This document shows positions 35,704-43,430 of a DNA stretch of 64,000 nt, in pieces. The DNA is taken from NCBI RefSeq assembly GCF_004803695.1, contig NZ_CP039393.1, forward strand, positions 62,001 through 126,000, in the 5' to 3' direction. The notes under the pieces are model-generated. The model was not told the DNA's origin. It saw nothing but the letters and a program-made list of their open reading frames with translations, and did not search any database. This DNA comes from Muribaculum gordoncarteri. GTDB lineage: Bacteria > Bacteroidota > Bacteroidia > Bacteroidales > Muribaculaceae. Every line of letters starts with the position of its first letter. The first letter of the stretch is position 1. The translations under genes and the position numbers were made by a program.

Positions 35704-36668
35704 GTAGGCAAATTTTTCTTTCTGCCCTTCCGATAGCGGTGCGTTGTCGAGAAATGGTTTGGCTCCCGCGAGCGGAACGTAGGGAAAGTCGGTTGCAAAT
35801 AGCAGATGATCTATCCCCACTTTATTAAGGCAATATAATAAATCGTCATTGTCATATATGCCGCCGGGCGTCACCCAAACGTTTCGTTTGTAATAGGTTG
35901 AAAATTTTTCAGGAAGTCCTGAAAGGGCCGGCGGGAACATCTGGTCAAGTCGCGGCAGATAAAAAGGAACCATCTCGCCCCAGTGGCCTGAAATTACTTT
36001 AAGAGTCGGAAACTTCTCGAATACCCCGGCAAGAATCATACGTATAACCTGAATGCCGGCCTCCAGATGCCAGCCATATCCCATAGTGCTTAATATGGCG
36101 TCCAGCTCGTCACCGAGTCCTGAGTAATATGCCTTGCAAGCATCAGGAGATGTATAGTGGGGATGCACATATACGGGTAAGTCATATTTTGTCAGTATCT
36201 CCCAGATAGGGAAGTACATTGGGTCGTCGGCATATACGTTTCCTGTCTGTGGCCTGCCTGAAAGCAAAGTCCCTACAAATCCGTACTCTTCAATTGTGCG
36301 TTTCAATTCGTCGGCTGCGGCATCGGGTTGATTCCATGGCAATGTGGCGAACCCACGGAATCTGTCAGGAAACTCTTTCACGTTCTGAGCAAGGGCTTCG
36401 TTGGCCTGCTTGGAAAGCGTTAAGGCTTCGGAGCCTGTCAGCCATTGCGTTACGTTGACATACGACAGCACCTCCATATCGATTCCCGCCGCATCGAGTT
36501 CGTTGACACGCCGTTCTCCCAATTGAAATAAATTAGGCAGTTCAATATGATAAGAGGGTACGGGGTGCTGGAATGCCTTATAAAAGGGAATACCTTCGAT
36601 ATGGTTTTGCTGTTGGCCGTTTCTATTGCCTTGCTGACGGTATGCTCCTCAATAGCTATTATTTTCAT
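35686..36668 (-). pseudogene. amidohydrolase 2 family protein, frameshifted and truncated by IS
   Basis: ACMSD-like metal-dependent amidohydrolase. The start (MKIIAIEEHTVSKAIE) at 36668 is in one frame and the rest, from about 36545, is in another. Removing one base near 36545-36548 joins YPLII to ELPNLFQLGERR, so a 1-nt insertion is inferred. Motifs of the family are present afterwards: VYVHPHYTSPD, VISGHWGEMVPFY, LLFATDFPYVP. The C-terminus LGILS-stop is encoded by the end of the neighbouring insertion sequence, which removed roughly the last 10 residues. Two independent lesions make loss of function very likely. Confidence 0.8.
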
Positions 36669-36938
36669 AAAAATCGATTTTTCATTATAAAGGAGGCTTC
36701 TTTTGTGGGCTTTTTTCGTTGGCAAAAGACCGCAAGGGCCTCATTTAAGCGGTCAGAAACCATCATGAAGAATCTCATAGCTTCTGTAGTAATGAAATTC
36801 ATAACTGTATAACATAGCGCTGTTTGGAAAAGTTTCCATATTGCAGTGTTGGATTATTCATGTCAGGCCGTCAGGACACTCTGATATTTATTGCCTGATT
36901 TAAGCCCTTTAGCTCGACGAGGCTTGTCCGAGTCAAAT
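36669..36938. other. intergenic stretch without recognised gene
   Basis: About 270 nt between the amidohydrolase pseudogene and the next promoter module. Short open frames show no family features. Confidence 0.4.
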
Positions 36939-37014
36939 ATGGTTACCTCAGCCCAAAATCTTGCCGAGTTAACACACTAAATAGTTAAAATCCCATAAAT
37001 TTTTCGTACCTTTG
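36939..37014 (+). promoter_or_regulatory. recurrent island promoter module, copy 2
   Basis: Shares CTCAGCC, CTTGCCG and GTTAACACAC with copy 3 and ends in TACCTTTG. The last 49 nt align to copies 1 and 3 without gaps. It reads into the structured leader at 37077-37191 and then the DUF3795 gene. Confidence 0.6.
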
Positions 37015-37076
37015 CGGTCGGGTTGACGCAAGTCGGCCCGCGACATTTTGAAAATAAGAAGCGGTATGCTCTCTTG

Positions 37077-37191
37077 TAATTGGAAACGTAGGAACTTTTC
37101 AGGATACAAAGATGGCATAGCGGTTCTCACGCATACGGCGTGGGCTGCTATCTCTACATCTGTATCCAAGGTTTCCTACGACCTCCAATTA
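37077..37191 (+). ncRNA. structured 5' leader RNA element upstream of DUF3795 gene
   Basis: A nested hairpin of about 115 nt: TAATTGGA/TCCAATTA, CGTAGGAA/TTCCTACG, GGATACA/TGTATCC, a weaker AGAT/ATCT-GC segment, and the apical CACGC-ATACG-GCGTG. Internal loops separate the helices. It lies about 60 nt after the -7 box and 70 nt before the DUF3795 start, so it should be transcribed. It does not match a riboswitch class that I recognise. It could be a cis-regulatory RNA or a folded recombination site. Confidence 0.55.
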
Positions 37192-37260
37192 AGACGTGGC
37201 GTTGCAGTCCGCGCTTCTGTATTATAATAGCCTGCATCATCGGACTGTGGTGTATTTGAT

Positions 37261-37605
37261 ATGGAAAAAATAGAAGCAAACAAAGAACTCATAGCGGCGT
37301 GCGGCTTCTACTGTGGAGCGTGCCGCAAGTATTTGGCGGACAAATGTGCCGGTTGCCATGATAATGAGAAAGCAACGTGGTGTAAGATACGGTCATGCGT
37401 CAGAAGTCATGATTTCCATACTTGTGCCGAATGTCATAAGGACGTGGCCAAGTGCAAGATATATTTCAATTTCATTGGCAAGATATTCGCATTCCTGTTC
37501 AACTCCGACCGCGCGGCTTGCATCCGCTATATCGAAGAACATGGAGAACAGGCTTTCGCCGAGGAAATGACGAAACGTAAATGTCAGACGATAAAAAGAA
37601 AATAA
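37261..37605 (+). CDS. DUF3795 cysteine-rich protein
   Basis: Protein of 114 residues with the DUF3795 cysteine pattern: CGFYCGACRKYLADKCAGCH (about residues 15-35), WCKIRSCV and CAECHKDVAKCK. The spacing suggests zinc or iron-sulfur binding; the biochemical role is unknown. A paralogue lies at 59093-59437. The next gene, 15 nt downstream, is a QueG-like iron-sulfur protein, and the two are often neighbours, so a joint redox role is inferred. Confidence 0.85.
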   Translation: MEKIEANKELIAACGFYCGACRKYLADKCAGCHDNEKATWCKIRSCVRSHDFHTCAECHKDVAKCKIYFNFIGKIFAFLFNSDRAACIRYIEEHGEQAFAEEMTKRKCQTIKRK

Positions 37606-37620
37606 AAGTCTACAGAAATA

Positions 37621-38298
37621 ATGGATAAGATAGAAATAAAGAAGATCATGTATACGTTGGGTGCAGATTTGTGTGGCGTGGCCTCTATTGACCGGTTCGA
37701 TGGTGCACCAAAAGGATTCCATCCCTTAGATGTGATGCCCTCGTGCTAATCAGTCATATCTTTTGCGTGCCGGTTTCCAGTCGGGACACTTAGGTGCAAA
37801 TCAGCCGTACCTTACACTCGTGTCAGAAATTCCATGACACCCAAACTGGATGCTATTGCCATGGATTTCTGTATTGAGATGGAAAAACATGGAATAGTCT
37901 GCGTCCCGATACCAACCAATGAGAGTCTTTGGAACTCTGCAACCAATAGATTCCGTTCAATAGTATCTCAGAAACATGCCGCACAGGCAGCAGGAATAGG
38001 GACAATAGGCAGACATTCCTTGCTGATTACACCTGAATATGGCAGTATGGTATGGCTGGGAGCTGTGTTATCTGAGCATGAATTTGAACCCGACCCGCTT
38101 CTCGCTCCAATATGCAACAACTGCAATTTATGTGTCGATGTCTGTCCGATCAACGCTCTGTCTGAATCAGAACTAAAGCAACTTGATTGCTGGAACCATG
38201 CATTTGGCGATGACGAGGAACAAAAAACATGGAAAATATCTTGCCATAAATGTAGAGACATCTGTCCTTATAACCTCGGGAGCAAAAACAAACTCTAA
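37621..38298 (+). pseudogene. QueG-like double [4Fe-4S] protein with in-frame stop
   Basis: Epoxyqueuosine-reductase-like iron-sulfur protein of about 225 residues. Codon 43 is TAA (37747-37749): DVMPSC, stop, SVISFACRFPVGTL. The frame is otherwise intact from MDKIEIKKIMYTLGADLCGVAS to YNLGSKNKL. Two ferredoxin-type motifs are clear (CNNCNLCVDVCPINAL and CHKCRDICPYNLG). A single base change of a Lys or Gln/Glu codon would explain the stop. A downstream ATG near 37834 could give an N-terminally truncated product that keeps both clusters. Confidence 0.78.
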
Positions 38299-38309
38299 TA
38301 ATTCTTACG

Positions 38310-38537
38310 ATGCCATACATATCAATCGAAAGCGGACGGTTGACTGCTGAACAGAAGAAAGAGCTGATTGAACGGCTGACAGAAACAGCCTCCGAGATTC
38401 TTTGCAGAGCAAAGCGCTTCGCGTATTCCAATATCCAGGAGCAGTTCTTTACGGTTACAATTGAGGAGTTGTCAGATGAAAACTTCGGTATCGGCGGCAA
38501 GTCAATCGACGAGATTAAACGCAATTGCAACCCATGA
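38310..38537 (+). CDS. 4-oxalocrotonate tautomerase-like protein, copy 1
   Basis: Small tautomerase of 75 residues with the catalytic N-terminal proline (MPYISIESGRLT) and QKKELIERLTETASEIL helix. Members ketonise enols or act on aromatic breakdown intermediates. The first 150 nt are close to a second copy at 41194, including a 60-nt identical block. The stop overlaps the next start (ATGA). Confidence 0.8.
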   Translation: MPYISIESGRLTAEQKKELIERLTETASEILCRAKRFAYSNIQEQFFTVTIEELSDENFGIGGKSIDEIKRNCNP

Positions 38538-38968
38538 CAAAGGCGAAGAAATTAAAAATATGTGATTGGTTGCTGCTCGTGGCAGTTGTTGTGATGCTTG
38601 TCTCAAGCATCCAACTTGAAGCGACTGGAAGTCGAGCCGTCCTCTGGGTGTGCTTACATATAATCGTCGGATGTCTGTTCTTTGCTAATATTATCTGGCA
38701 CTTATATCTGCATTTCGGTTGGAAATCGTGGCTAAAGAAGTTTCGTAAGCAGAAATCGTTTATAACTCGTTGGCTTGCCGTATTCGGACTGCTGACTCTC
38801 ATAAGCGCGATTGTAGCTTCCGCTCATTGGATCGGCTCATGGACACATTCCTCATTAGGAGGCGTTCATGGTAAAATTGGATTTATATTCATTGCCATTG
38901 CAATAGGACACACCGTAAAGCGTATTAAGTTTTTCAAAAACAAAAGAAATAGTATTCAGAATACTTAG
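38534..38968 (+). CDS. DUF4405 membrane protein
   Basis: Membrane protein of 144 residues with four hydrophobic segments and conserved histidines (LHIIVG, IIWHLYLHFGW, SAHWIGSWTHSSLGGVHGKIG, GHTVKR). The pattern of DUF4405 resembles cytochrome b561-like haem-binding bundles. The start at 38534 overlaps the tautomerase stop by 4 bp, implying translational coupling. A role in membrane electron transfer is inferred. Confidence 0.75.
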   Translation: MTKAKKLKICDWLLLVAVVVMLVSSIQLEATGSRAVLWVCLHIIVGCLFFANIIWHLYLHFGWKSWLKKFRKQKSFITRWLAVFGLLTLISAIVASAHWIGSWTHSSLGGVHGKIGFIFIAIAIGHTVKRIKFFKNKRNSIQNT

Positions 38969-38972
38969 AAGT

Positions 38973-39590
38973 ATGGATAAGATGATATATCCGCGTTCCA
39001 GTGATAATCAGACGGTGTATCTGAAATCGGTTGTCACGCGCCCTACAATTGAGGTCGGCGACTTCACTATCTACAATGATTTTGTGAATGACCCGCGGGA
39101 TTTCGAGAAAAACAATGTGCTCTACCATTATCCGATAAATAATGACAGACTTATTATCGGTAAGTTCTGCTCGATAGCCTGCGGAGCGAAGTTTATTTTC
39201 AACTGCGCCAATCATACGCTTAAATCGTTGTCTACCTATACATTCCCTTTGTTCTTTGAGGAGTGGGATTTGCCGAAATCGGATGTTGCCACAGCTTGGG
39301 ACAACAAAGGCGATATTGTGATTGGCAATGATGTATGGATTGGTTACGATGCGGTAATCATGGCGGGAGTAACTATCGGCGACGGTGCAATTATCGGGAC
39401 AAGAGCTGTCGTTACCAAAGATGTTGAGCCATATTCAATAGTGGGCGGTATACCGGCAAAAGAAATTCGTAAACGATTTGCTCCGGAAGTTATAAAGAAA
39501 CTTATGGAGATACAATGGTGGAACTGGCCCATTGAGAAAATCCGAAGCTCTATTCCGGATATACAATCCGGGAATATAGATGCTTTATAA
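38973..39590 (+). CDS. Vat/CatB-type xenobiotic O-acetyltransferase
   Basis: Left-handed beta-helix acetyltransferase of 205 residues. The order matches streptogramin A (Vat) and CatB enzymes: VGDFTIYND near the N-terminus, HHY-like VLYHYPI, IGKFCSIACGAKFIFNCANH with the catalytic His, then hexapeptide repeats IVIGNDVWIGYDAVIMAG and VEPYSIVGGIPAKEIRKRF. It acetylates a hydroxyl on an antibiotic or other xenobiotic; which one cannot be told. It follows DUF4405 by 4 nt, making it part of the tautomerase-DUF4405-Vat operon. Confidence 0.85.
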   Translation: MDKMIYPRSSDNQTVYLKSVVTRPTIEVGDFTIYNDFVNDPRDFEKNNVLYHYPINNDRLIIGKFCSIACGAKFIFNCANHTLKSLSTYTFPLFFEEWDLPKSDVATAWDNKGDIVIGNDVWIGYDAVIMAGVTIGDGAIIGTRAVVTKDVEPYSIVGGIPAKEIRKRFAPEVIKKLMEIQWWNWPIEKIRSSIPDIQSGNIDAL

Positions 39591-39597
39591 GGATAAC

Positions 39598-39623
39598 GCC
39601 ACCGAGAGAAAACTCACGGTGGC
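39598..39623 (+). terminator. hairpin after Vat-like gene
   Basis: Perfect 7-bp arms GCCACCG and CGGTGGC, 7 nt after the stop, followed by a weak T-rich tract. Confidence 0.5.
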
Positions 39624-39628
39624 AATTG

Positions 39629-39665
39629 GTTTAGTGAAGTTTCGGGTCTTTGCGTAGCTGCTTGG
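39629..39665 (-). pseudogene. conserved C-terminal tail remnant (type B)
   Basis: Encodes KAKQLRKDPKLH-stop, matching the tail at 32016-32050. Upstream of it the similarity stops abruptly at the recurrent promoter module, so only a dozen codons remain. It marks a recombination join. Confidence 0.5.
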
Positions 39666-39669
39666 CTTT

Positions 39670-39745
39670 GCGGGACCTCCTCCCAAAAATCTTGCCGGGT
39701 TAACACACTTAATCGTTGAAACCACATGGAAATTTCATATCTTTG
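39670..39745 (+). promoter_or_regulatory. recurrent island promoter module, copy 3
   Basis: Contains CCAAAAATCTTGCCGGGTT and ends in the -7 box TATCTTTG. The final 49 nt align to copies 1 and 2 with no gap. It precedes the unknown membrane protein and the DJ-1, TfoX, tautomerase and GrpB genes. Confidence 0.6.
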
Positions 39746-39856
39746 TGATTGGGCCATATTTATTGGTGAATAATAATCGCAATAATAATCCCAATAATCA
39801 TCGATATGATTTTGAAAGTACACAGATACATAGTCAAAAAATGGATAGTGCTGAGA

Positions 39857-40258
39857 ATGGCATCGCAAGAATTTTATTTCAAACAACCGTTTGAGATAAA
39901 AGACGAGTATCCGATTATGAAGAGTATTCTGTTTTTTGCGCTTGTTCCCATAGAGTTGATTTTTATATTTCTATATGCCAGAATCGTTGGTTCCCTAAGT
40001 GCTTACAATTTAGAAATAATACTGGCGGTGGCCGTAGTCAATCTGTTAGTGGCCAATTTGTTAATCAACCACATCAAAGATGAGGCATTTATTGATGAAA
40101 CAATCAGATCTTATAAACAATTAGATTTTGAAACCCGGAAAAAATCATATTCATTTAAAGAAGGTTTTACTGTAACGTTTCTTATGGTTGTAATTCCGTG
40201 GCTTATCTTTTTCATTGGCATATCAACTGTGTGTTATTTAATTCCTCATTATAGATAA
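39857..40258 (+). CDS. small membrane protein of unknown function
   Basis: About 133 residues from the ATG at 39857 (MASQEFYFKQPFEIKDEYP); an in-frame ATG at 39806 would add a basic stretch. Three hydrophobic segments are visible (SILFFALVPIELIFIFLYA, IILAVAVVNLLVANLLI, FLMVVIPWLIFFIGIS). No family was recognised. It is followed by the DJ-1/PfpI gene after 4 nt. Confidence 0.55.
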   Translation: MASQEFYFKQPFEIKDEYPIMKSILFFALVPIELIFIFLYARIVGSLSAYNLEIILAVAVVNLLVANLLINHIKDEAFIDETIRSYKQLDFETRKKSYSFKEGFTVTFLMVVIPWLIFFIGISTVCYLIPHYR

Positions 40259-40262
40259 TTTT

Positions 40263-40874
40263 ATGAGCAACGAAATTCTTTATATCCTCTTGCCTGATTA
40301 TGCCGCGCATGAGGCCGTTTATCTCTCGCAAGCTATCGCTTCCGATGAATTTGCGATGAAAGAGCATCCCAAGTATGTCAACAAGGTAGTGGCGCCGACG
40401 CTGGACCCTGTAAAATCCATAGGCGGTTTCCGCACATTGCCCGACTATTCGTTTGACACGATGCCCGACGATTATGCAGCATTGGTGCTTATCGGTGGTT
40501 TCGGATGGGCTACACCGATAGCCGATCAAGTCAAGTGTATTGTCAAGAAAGCCGTTGAAAAAGGCAGCGTGATTGGCGCGATATGTAACGCTGCTTCGTG
40601 GATGGCAAGACACGGTTTCCTCAATGCCGTGAAGCATACTGGCAACGGATTGGAGCAATTGAAAATCTGGGGTGGTAAAAATTACACTAATCCCGAAGGC
40701 TATATCCACGCACAAGCCGTAAGCGACAATAATATCGTGACGGCAAACGGCTCGGCCACGCTTGAATTTGCAAAGGAGTTGCTCACATTGCTTGAGAATG
40801 ATATTCCCGAGCGAATCGAAATGTACTATCAGTTCAACAAGCAGGGATTCTGCACATTATTCCCCCGTAATTAA
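40263..40874 (+). CDS. DJ-1/PfpI family protein (type 1 glutamine amidotransferase-like)
   Basis: Protein of 203 residues with the DJ-1/PfpI flavodoxin-like fold. The nucleophile elbow is VIGAICNAASWMA with Cys at about 108, preceded by the strand ALVLIGGFGW. A family Glu near the N-terminus (AAHEAVYL) is plausible. Roles in the family include glyoxal detoxification, deglycation and chaperone activity; none can be chosen. It belongs to the cargo operon with TfoX 3 nt downstream. Confidence 0.8.
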   Translation: MSNEILYILLPDYAAHEAVYLSQAIASDEFAMKEHPKYVNKVVAPTLDPVKSIGGFRTLPDYSFDTMPDDYAALVLIGGFGWATPIADQVKCIVKKAVEKGSVIGAICNAASWMARHGFLNAVKHTGNGLEQLKIWGGKNYTNPEGYIHAQAVSDNNIVTANGSATLEFAKELLTLLENDIPERIEMYYQFNKQGFCTLFPRN

Positions 40875-40877
40875 AAC

Positions 40878-41192
40878 ATGCCCTGTACTGCCGATTTCAT
40901 TGAGTTCGTCTGCAGCGCACTCGCCCCTTTAGGAGTGGTTCGTTCCCGCAAAATGATGGGAGATTATGTTATTTATCTGAATGACAAATGTGTGATAACC
41001 GCATGCGACAATATGGCCTTTGTCAAAAAACTGCCATGCATTGCAGATTTAATGGCTGATGCGGAATGCGGTTGCCCTTATGGAGGAGCAAAAGAAGCAT
41101 ATATCCTTGATTTCCAAGACAGACAAAAGGTTTTGAGAGTGATAGAGATGTTATGGGAAGATTTACCTTTCCCGAAATCCAGGAGGAAATAG
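40878..41192 (+). CDS. TfoX/Sxy N-terminal domain protein
   Basis: Protein of 104 residues carrying only the TfoX N-terminal domain: ALAPLGVVRSRKMMGDYVIYLNDK and CPYGGAKEAYILDF. In proteobacteria TfoX activates competence, but stand-alone N-terminal domain proteins in Bacteroidota are of unknown role. It sits between DJ-1 (3 nt) and a tautomerase (1 nt), clearly in one operon. Confidence 0.82.
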   Translation: MPCTADFIEFVCSALAPLGVVRSRKMMGDYVIYLNDKCVITACDNMAFVKKLPCIADLMADAECGCPYGGAKEAYILDFQDRQKVLRVIEMLWEDLPFPKSRRK

Positions 41193-41193
41193 C

Positions 41194-41373
41194 ATGCCAT
41201 ACATATCAATCGAAAGCGGCAGATTGACCGCTGAACAGAAGAAGCAGTTGATTGAACGGCTGACAGCAATAGCCTCCGAGATTCTTTGCAGAGCAAAGCG
41301 CTTCGCGTATTCCAATATCCAGGAGCAGTTCTTCACCTTAACCATTCGGGAAATACCAGATGAAAACTCTTAA
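41194..41373 (+). CDS. 4-oxalocrotonate tautomerase-like protein, copy 2
   Basis: 59 residues, beginning MPYISIESGRLTAEQ with catalytic Pro after the initiator Met. It is a near copy of the gene at 38310, ending earlier (REIPDENS). The 3' end overlaps the GrpB start by 14 bp in another frame. Confidence 0.75.
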   Translation: MPYISIESGRLTAEQKKQLIERLTAIASEILCRAKRFAYSNIQEQFFTLTIREIPDENS

Positions 41374-41923
41374 GGACATGACATTGGAAGAACTGTGGCA
41401 ACTATTTCCCATTGTCCTGACGCCGCATCAGCCGCAATGGAAGGATTGGGCGAAGGTTGAAATAGATGATCTTTCTGCACTCCTTTCGGAATATGCTCCG
41501 ATTTTCAACCATATCGGCAGCACTGCGATTCCCGGCATTCAGGCCAAGCCGACAATCGACATCCTTGTTGAAATCGCGCCCTGCGCCGATTGGCAACGTG
41601 TCCGTGCAACCATGGAGGCGGCGGGGTATATATGTATGTCCTCTTCCGATACCCGCATGAGTTTCAACAAGGGATATACTACGGAGGGATATGCCGAAAA
41701 GGTGTTCCATATTCATTTTCATGCCATAGGCGACAATGACGAAATCATTTTCCGTGACTATCTAAACTGTCATCCGGAAATAGCTCACGAATATGAAACG
41801 CTGAAATTAAGCCTGTTGCCAAAGTTCAAGCATGACCGTGACGGATATACCGATGCCAAATCTGCATTTGTCAAGAAAATATTGGGGATAGCCAAGTCCG
41901 GCAGCAAACCACCAAAACCATAA
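41360..41923 (+). CDS. GrpB family nucleotidyltransferase-like protein
   Basis: Protein of 187 residues of the GrpB/UPF0157 family, a nucleotidyltransferase-fold group. The signature IGSTAIPGIQAKPTIDILVEI (about residues 51-71) holds the Asp pair position, and the later VFHIHFH and FRDYLNCHPEIAHEYETLKLSL are typical. The biochemical role is unknown. It is last in the cargo operon; its ATG lies inside the tautomerase frame. Confidence 0.82.
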   Translation: MKTLKDMTLEELWQLFPIVLTPHQPQWKDWAKVEIDDLSALLSEYAPIFNHIGSTAIPGIQAKPTIDILVEIAPCADWQRVRATMEAAGYICMSSSDTRMSFNKGYTTEGYAEKVFHIHFHAIGDNDEIIFRDYLNCHPEIAHEYETLKLSLLPKFKHDRDGYTDAKSAFVKKILGIAKSGSKPPKP

Positions 41924-42249
41924 ATCAAAGAGCGAACTGACTGAACAATATAAGATTATACAACAATTCACCCGCCAATATGCAGGCGAATGGGACTTGG
42001 AGCGTCACATTATGAAATCGGCAATATGTATATGAAAGAATCGGGCAAGAAAAATCCGCATCTCCACGGCAACCACCATAAAAATGCGGATAATGTAGCT
42101 TCTTTTCCCCAGCCATCATGACCATTGCCCTCCCCTTACTACGCCACGCCGATAAATCAGTTTGGTTTAGTTCGGGCTTTATATATGCCCGACAAACTAA
42201 ACCTAACTATATATGTGGGCTGGGCAAAAGGAAAACTTTACGTGATATC
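41924..42249. terminator. intergenic region with two hairpins between GrpB and YhcG-like genes
   Basis: Hairpin 1 at 42054-42091 has arms ATCCGCAT/ATGCGGAT. Hairpin 2 at 42164-42203 has arms GGTTTAGTT-CGGGC and GCCCG-aca-AACTAAACC and probably ends the convergent transcripts. A short open piece around 41931-42040 (ELTEQYKIIQQFTRQ) may be a gene fragment of unknown origin. Confidence 0.5.
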
Positions 42250-43308
42250 TTATTCTGATAGGAGTTCTGTAGCTTTTTCTGCTATTTCTTGGTTGAAAGT
42301 CTTTATTTCGTCGGTGATTAGCTGTTTCAACTCTTTTTGAGGCACGATAAGTTTGTATTCGGCCACGCCGATGGGCTTAGTAAAGCCTTCGAGGGTAAGC
42401 TCGACCTCTACATTGTCTTTCTCAGCGCATAAGATTATACCGATTGACGGATTTTCATCTTTGCCACGTTCAAGCCTATCAAGCAACGAGAGATAGAGGT
42501 TCATCTTGCTGACATATTCGGGCATGAACTCGGAAATTTTCAAATCGACGGCGACGAGCGAACGAAGCCCCCGATGAAAGAAGAGCATATCTACCTTGTA
42601 ATCCTTGCCATTATAGGACAGGACGTGCTGATTGCCAATGTATGTAAATCCTTGACCAAGTTCAAGAAGAAACTTTTTTATCTTCTCTACCAATCTCCGC
42701 TCAAGCTCCAGTTCAAGAAGCGGCTCAGTCACTCCGAGAAATCCCATGCAATAGGAATCCTTGAAAACCTCGTTGGCGTATGCAGCCTGAGCCTCCGGGA
42801 GCGCAATGGCAAAATTGTTTGACATATTGGCCTCCGGCTGATGCTTGTGCATCTCCAAATTTATGGCATTGACGAGTAAATCTCGGCTCCAGCCTTTTTC
42901 TATAACTTTCTCAGCATAGTATTGGATAGCGTTGTCATCATCTTTCAGTTTGGTCATCAACTGATTTATGTGTCGCCATGGCAAAACTCCAACGCAGCGT
43001 TGGAGTTTTGGATCGGAGAGATGAAACCGCACATAATATTTCTTCATTGCCCACAAATTGCTCACCGACATACCCATTTTGGGATACATCGACTTCAAGT
43101 CTACAGATAGTCGCTTTACTACACCATCCCCATGTGCGCTATCAAGTTTACGCTCATATAATAGCTGCCCAATACGCCAATGCATTTCATTGGAAGTGCT
43201 AATAATTGCACAAGCTGCGTTGCTTCTCGCGGTTTCAATTACTGCAACAGCCTGTTGCAATATTTCATTATATTCTGATTCGTTATGAATGCGGACAACT
43301 GTTTCCAT
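42250..43308 (-). CDS. YhcG-type PDDEXK nuclease (DUF1016)
   Basis: Protein of 352 residues from the ATG at 43308. The N-terminal DUF1016_N winged-helix region has EMHWRIGQLLYERK and the SVSNLWAMKKYYVRF helix. The C-terminal PD-(D/E)xK core shows GNQHVLSYNGKDYKVDMLFFHRGLRSLVAVDLK. These proteins are widespread in accessory regions, often near restriction-modification or integrase genes, and bind or cut DNA in ways not well defined. It stands alone here, transcribed against the cargo operon. Confidence 0.85.
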   Translation of the reverse strand: METVVRIHNESEYNEILQQAVAVIETARSNAACAIISTSNEMHWRIGQLLYERKLDSAHGDGVVKRLSVDLKSMYPKMGMSVSNLWAMKKYYVRFHLSDPKLQRCVGVLPWRHINQLMTKLKDDDNAIQYYAEKVIEKGWSRDLLVNAINLEMHKHQPEANMSNNFAIALPEAQAAYANEVFKDSYCMGFLGVTEPLLELELERRLVEKIKKFLLELGQGFTYIGNQHVLSYNGKDYKVDMLFFHRGLRSLVAVDLKISEFMPEYVSKMNLYLSLLDRLERGKDENPSIGIILCAEKDNVEVELTLEGFTKPIGVAEYKLIVPQKELKQLITDEIKTFNQEIAEKATELLSE

Positions 43309-43430
43309 ATACAAAGTTAATACTTTTCTTTTGATTTTCAGCTATGTGCAGACACTTTGCCTCTCTGAACACTTCTTCTTCTTTTGCTCCATCGGAATAG
43401 TCCCGTATTGATAATCCCTAAAATGAACCG

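Noticed and set aside
37021-41930. Possible integron cassette array with attC-like hairpins
   Set aside because: No IntI-type integrase, and the hairpins between genes are not homologous to each other and lack paired RYYYAAC/GTTRRRY core sites. The recurring element is a promoter block, not an attC.
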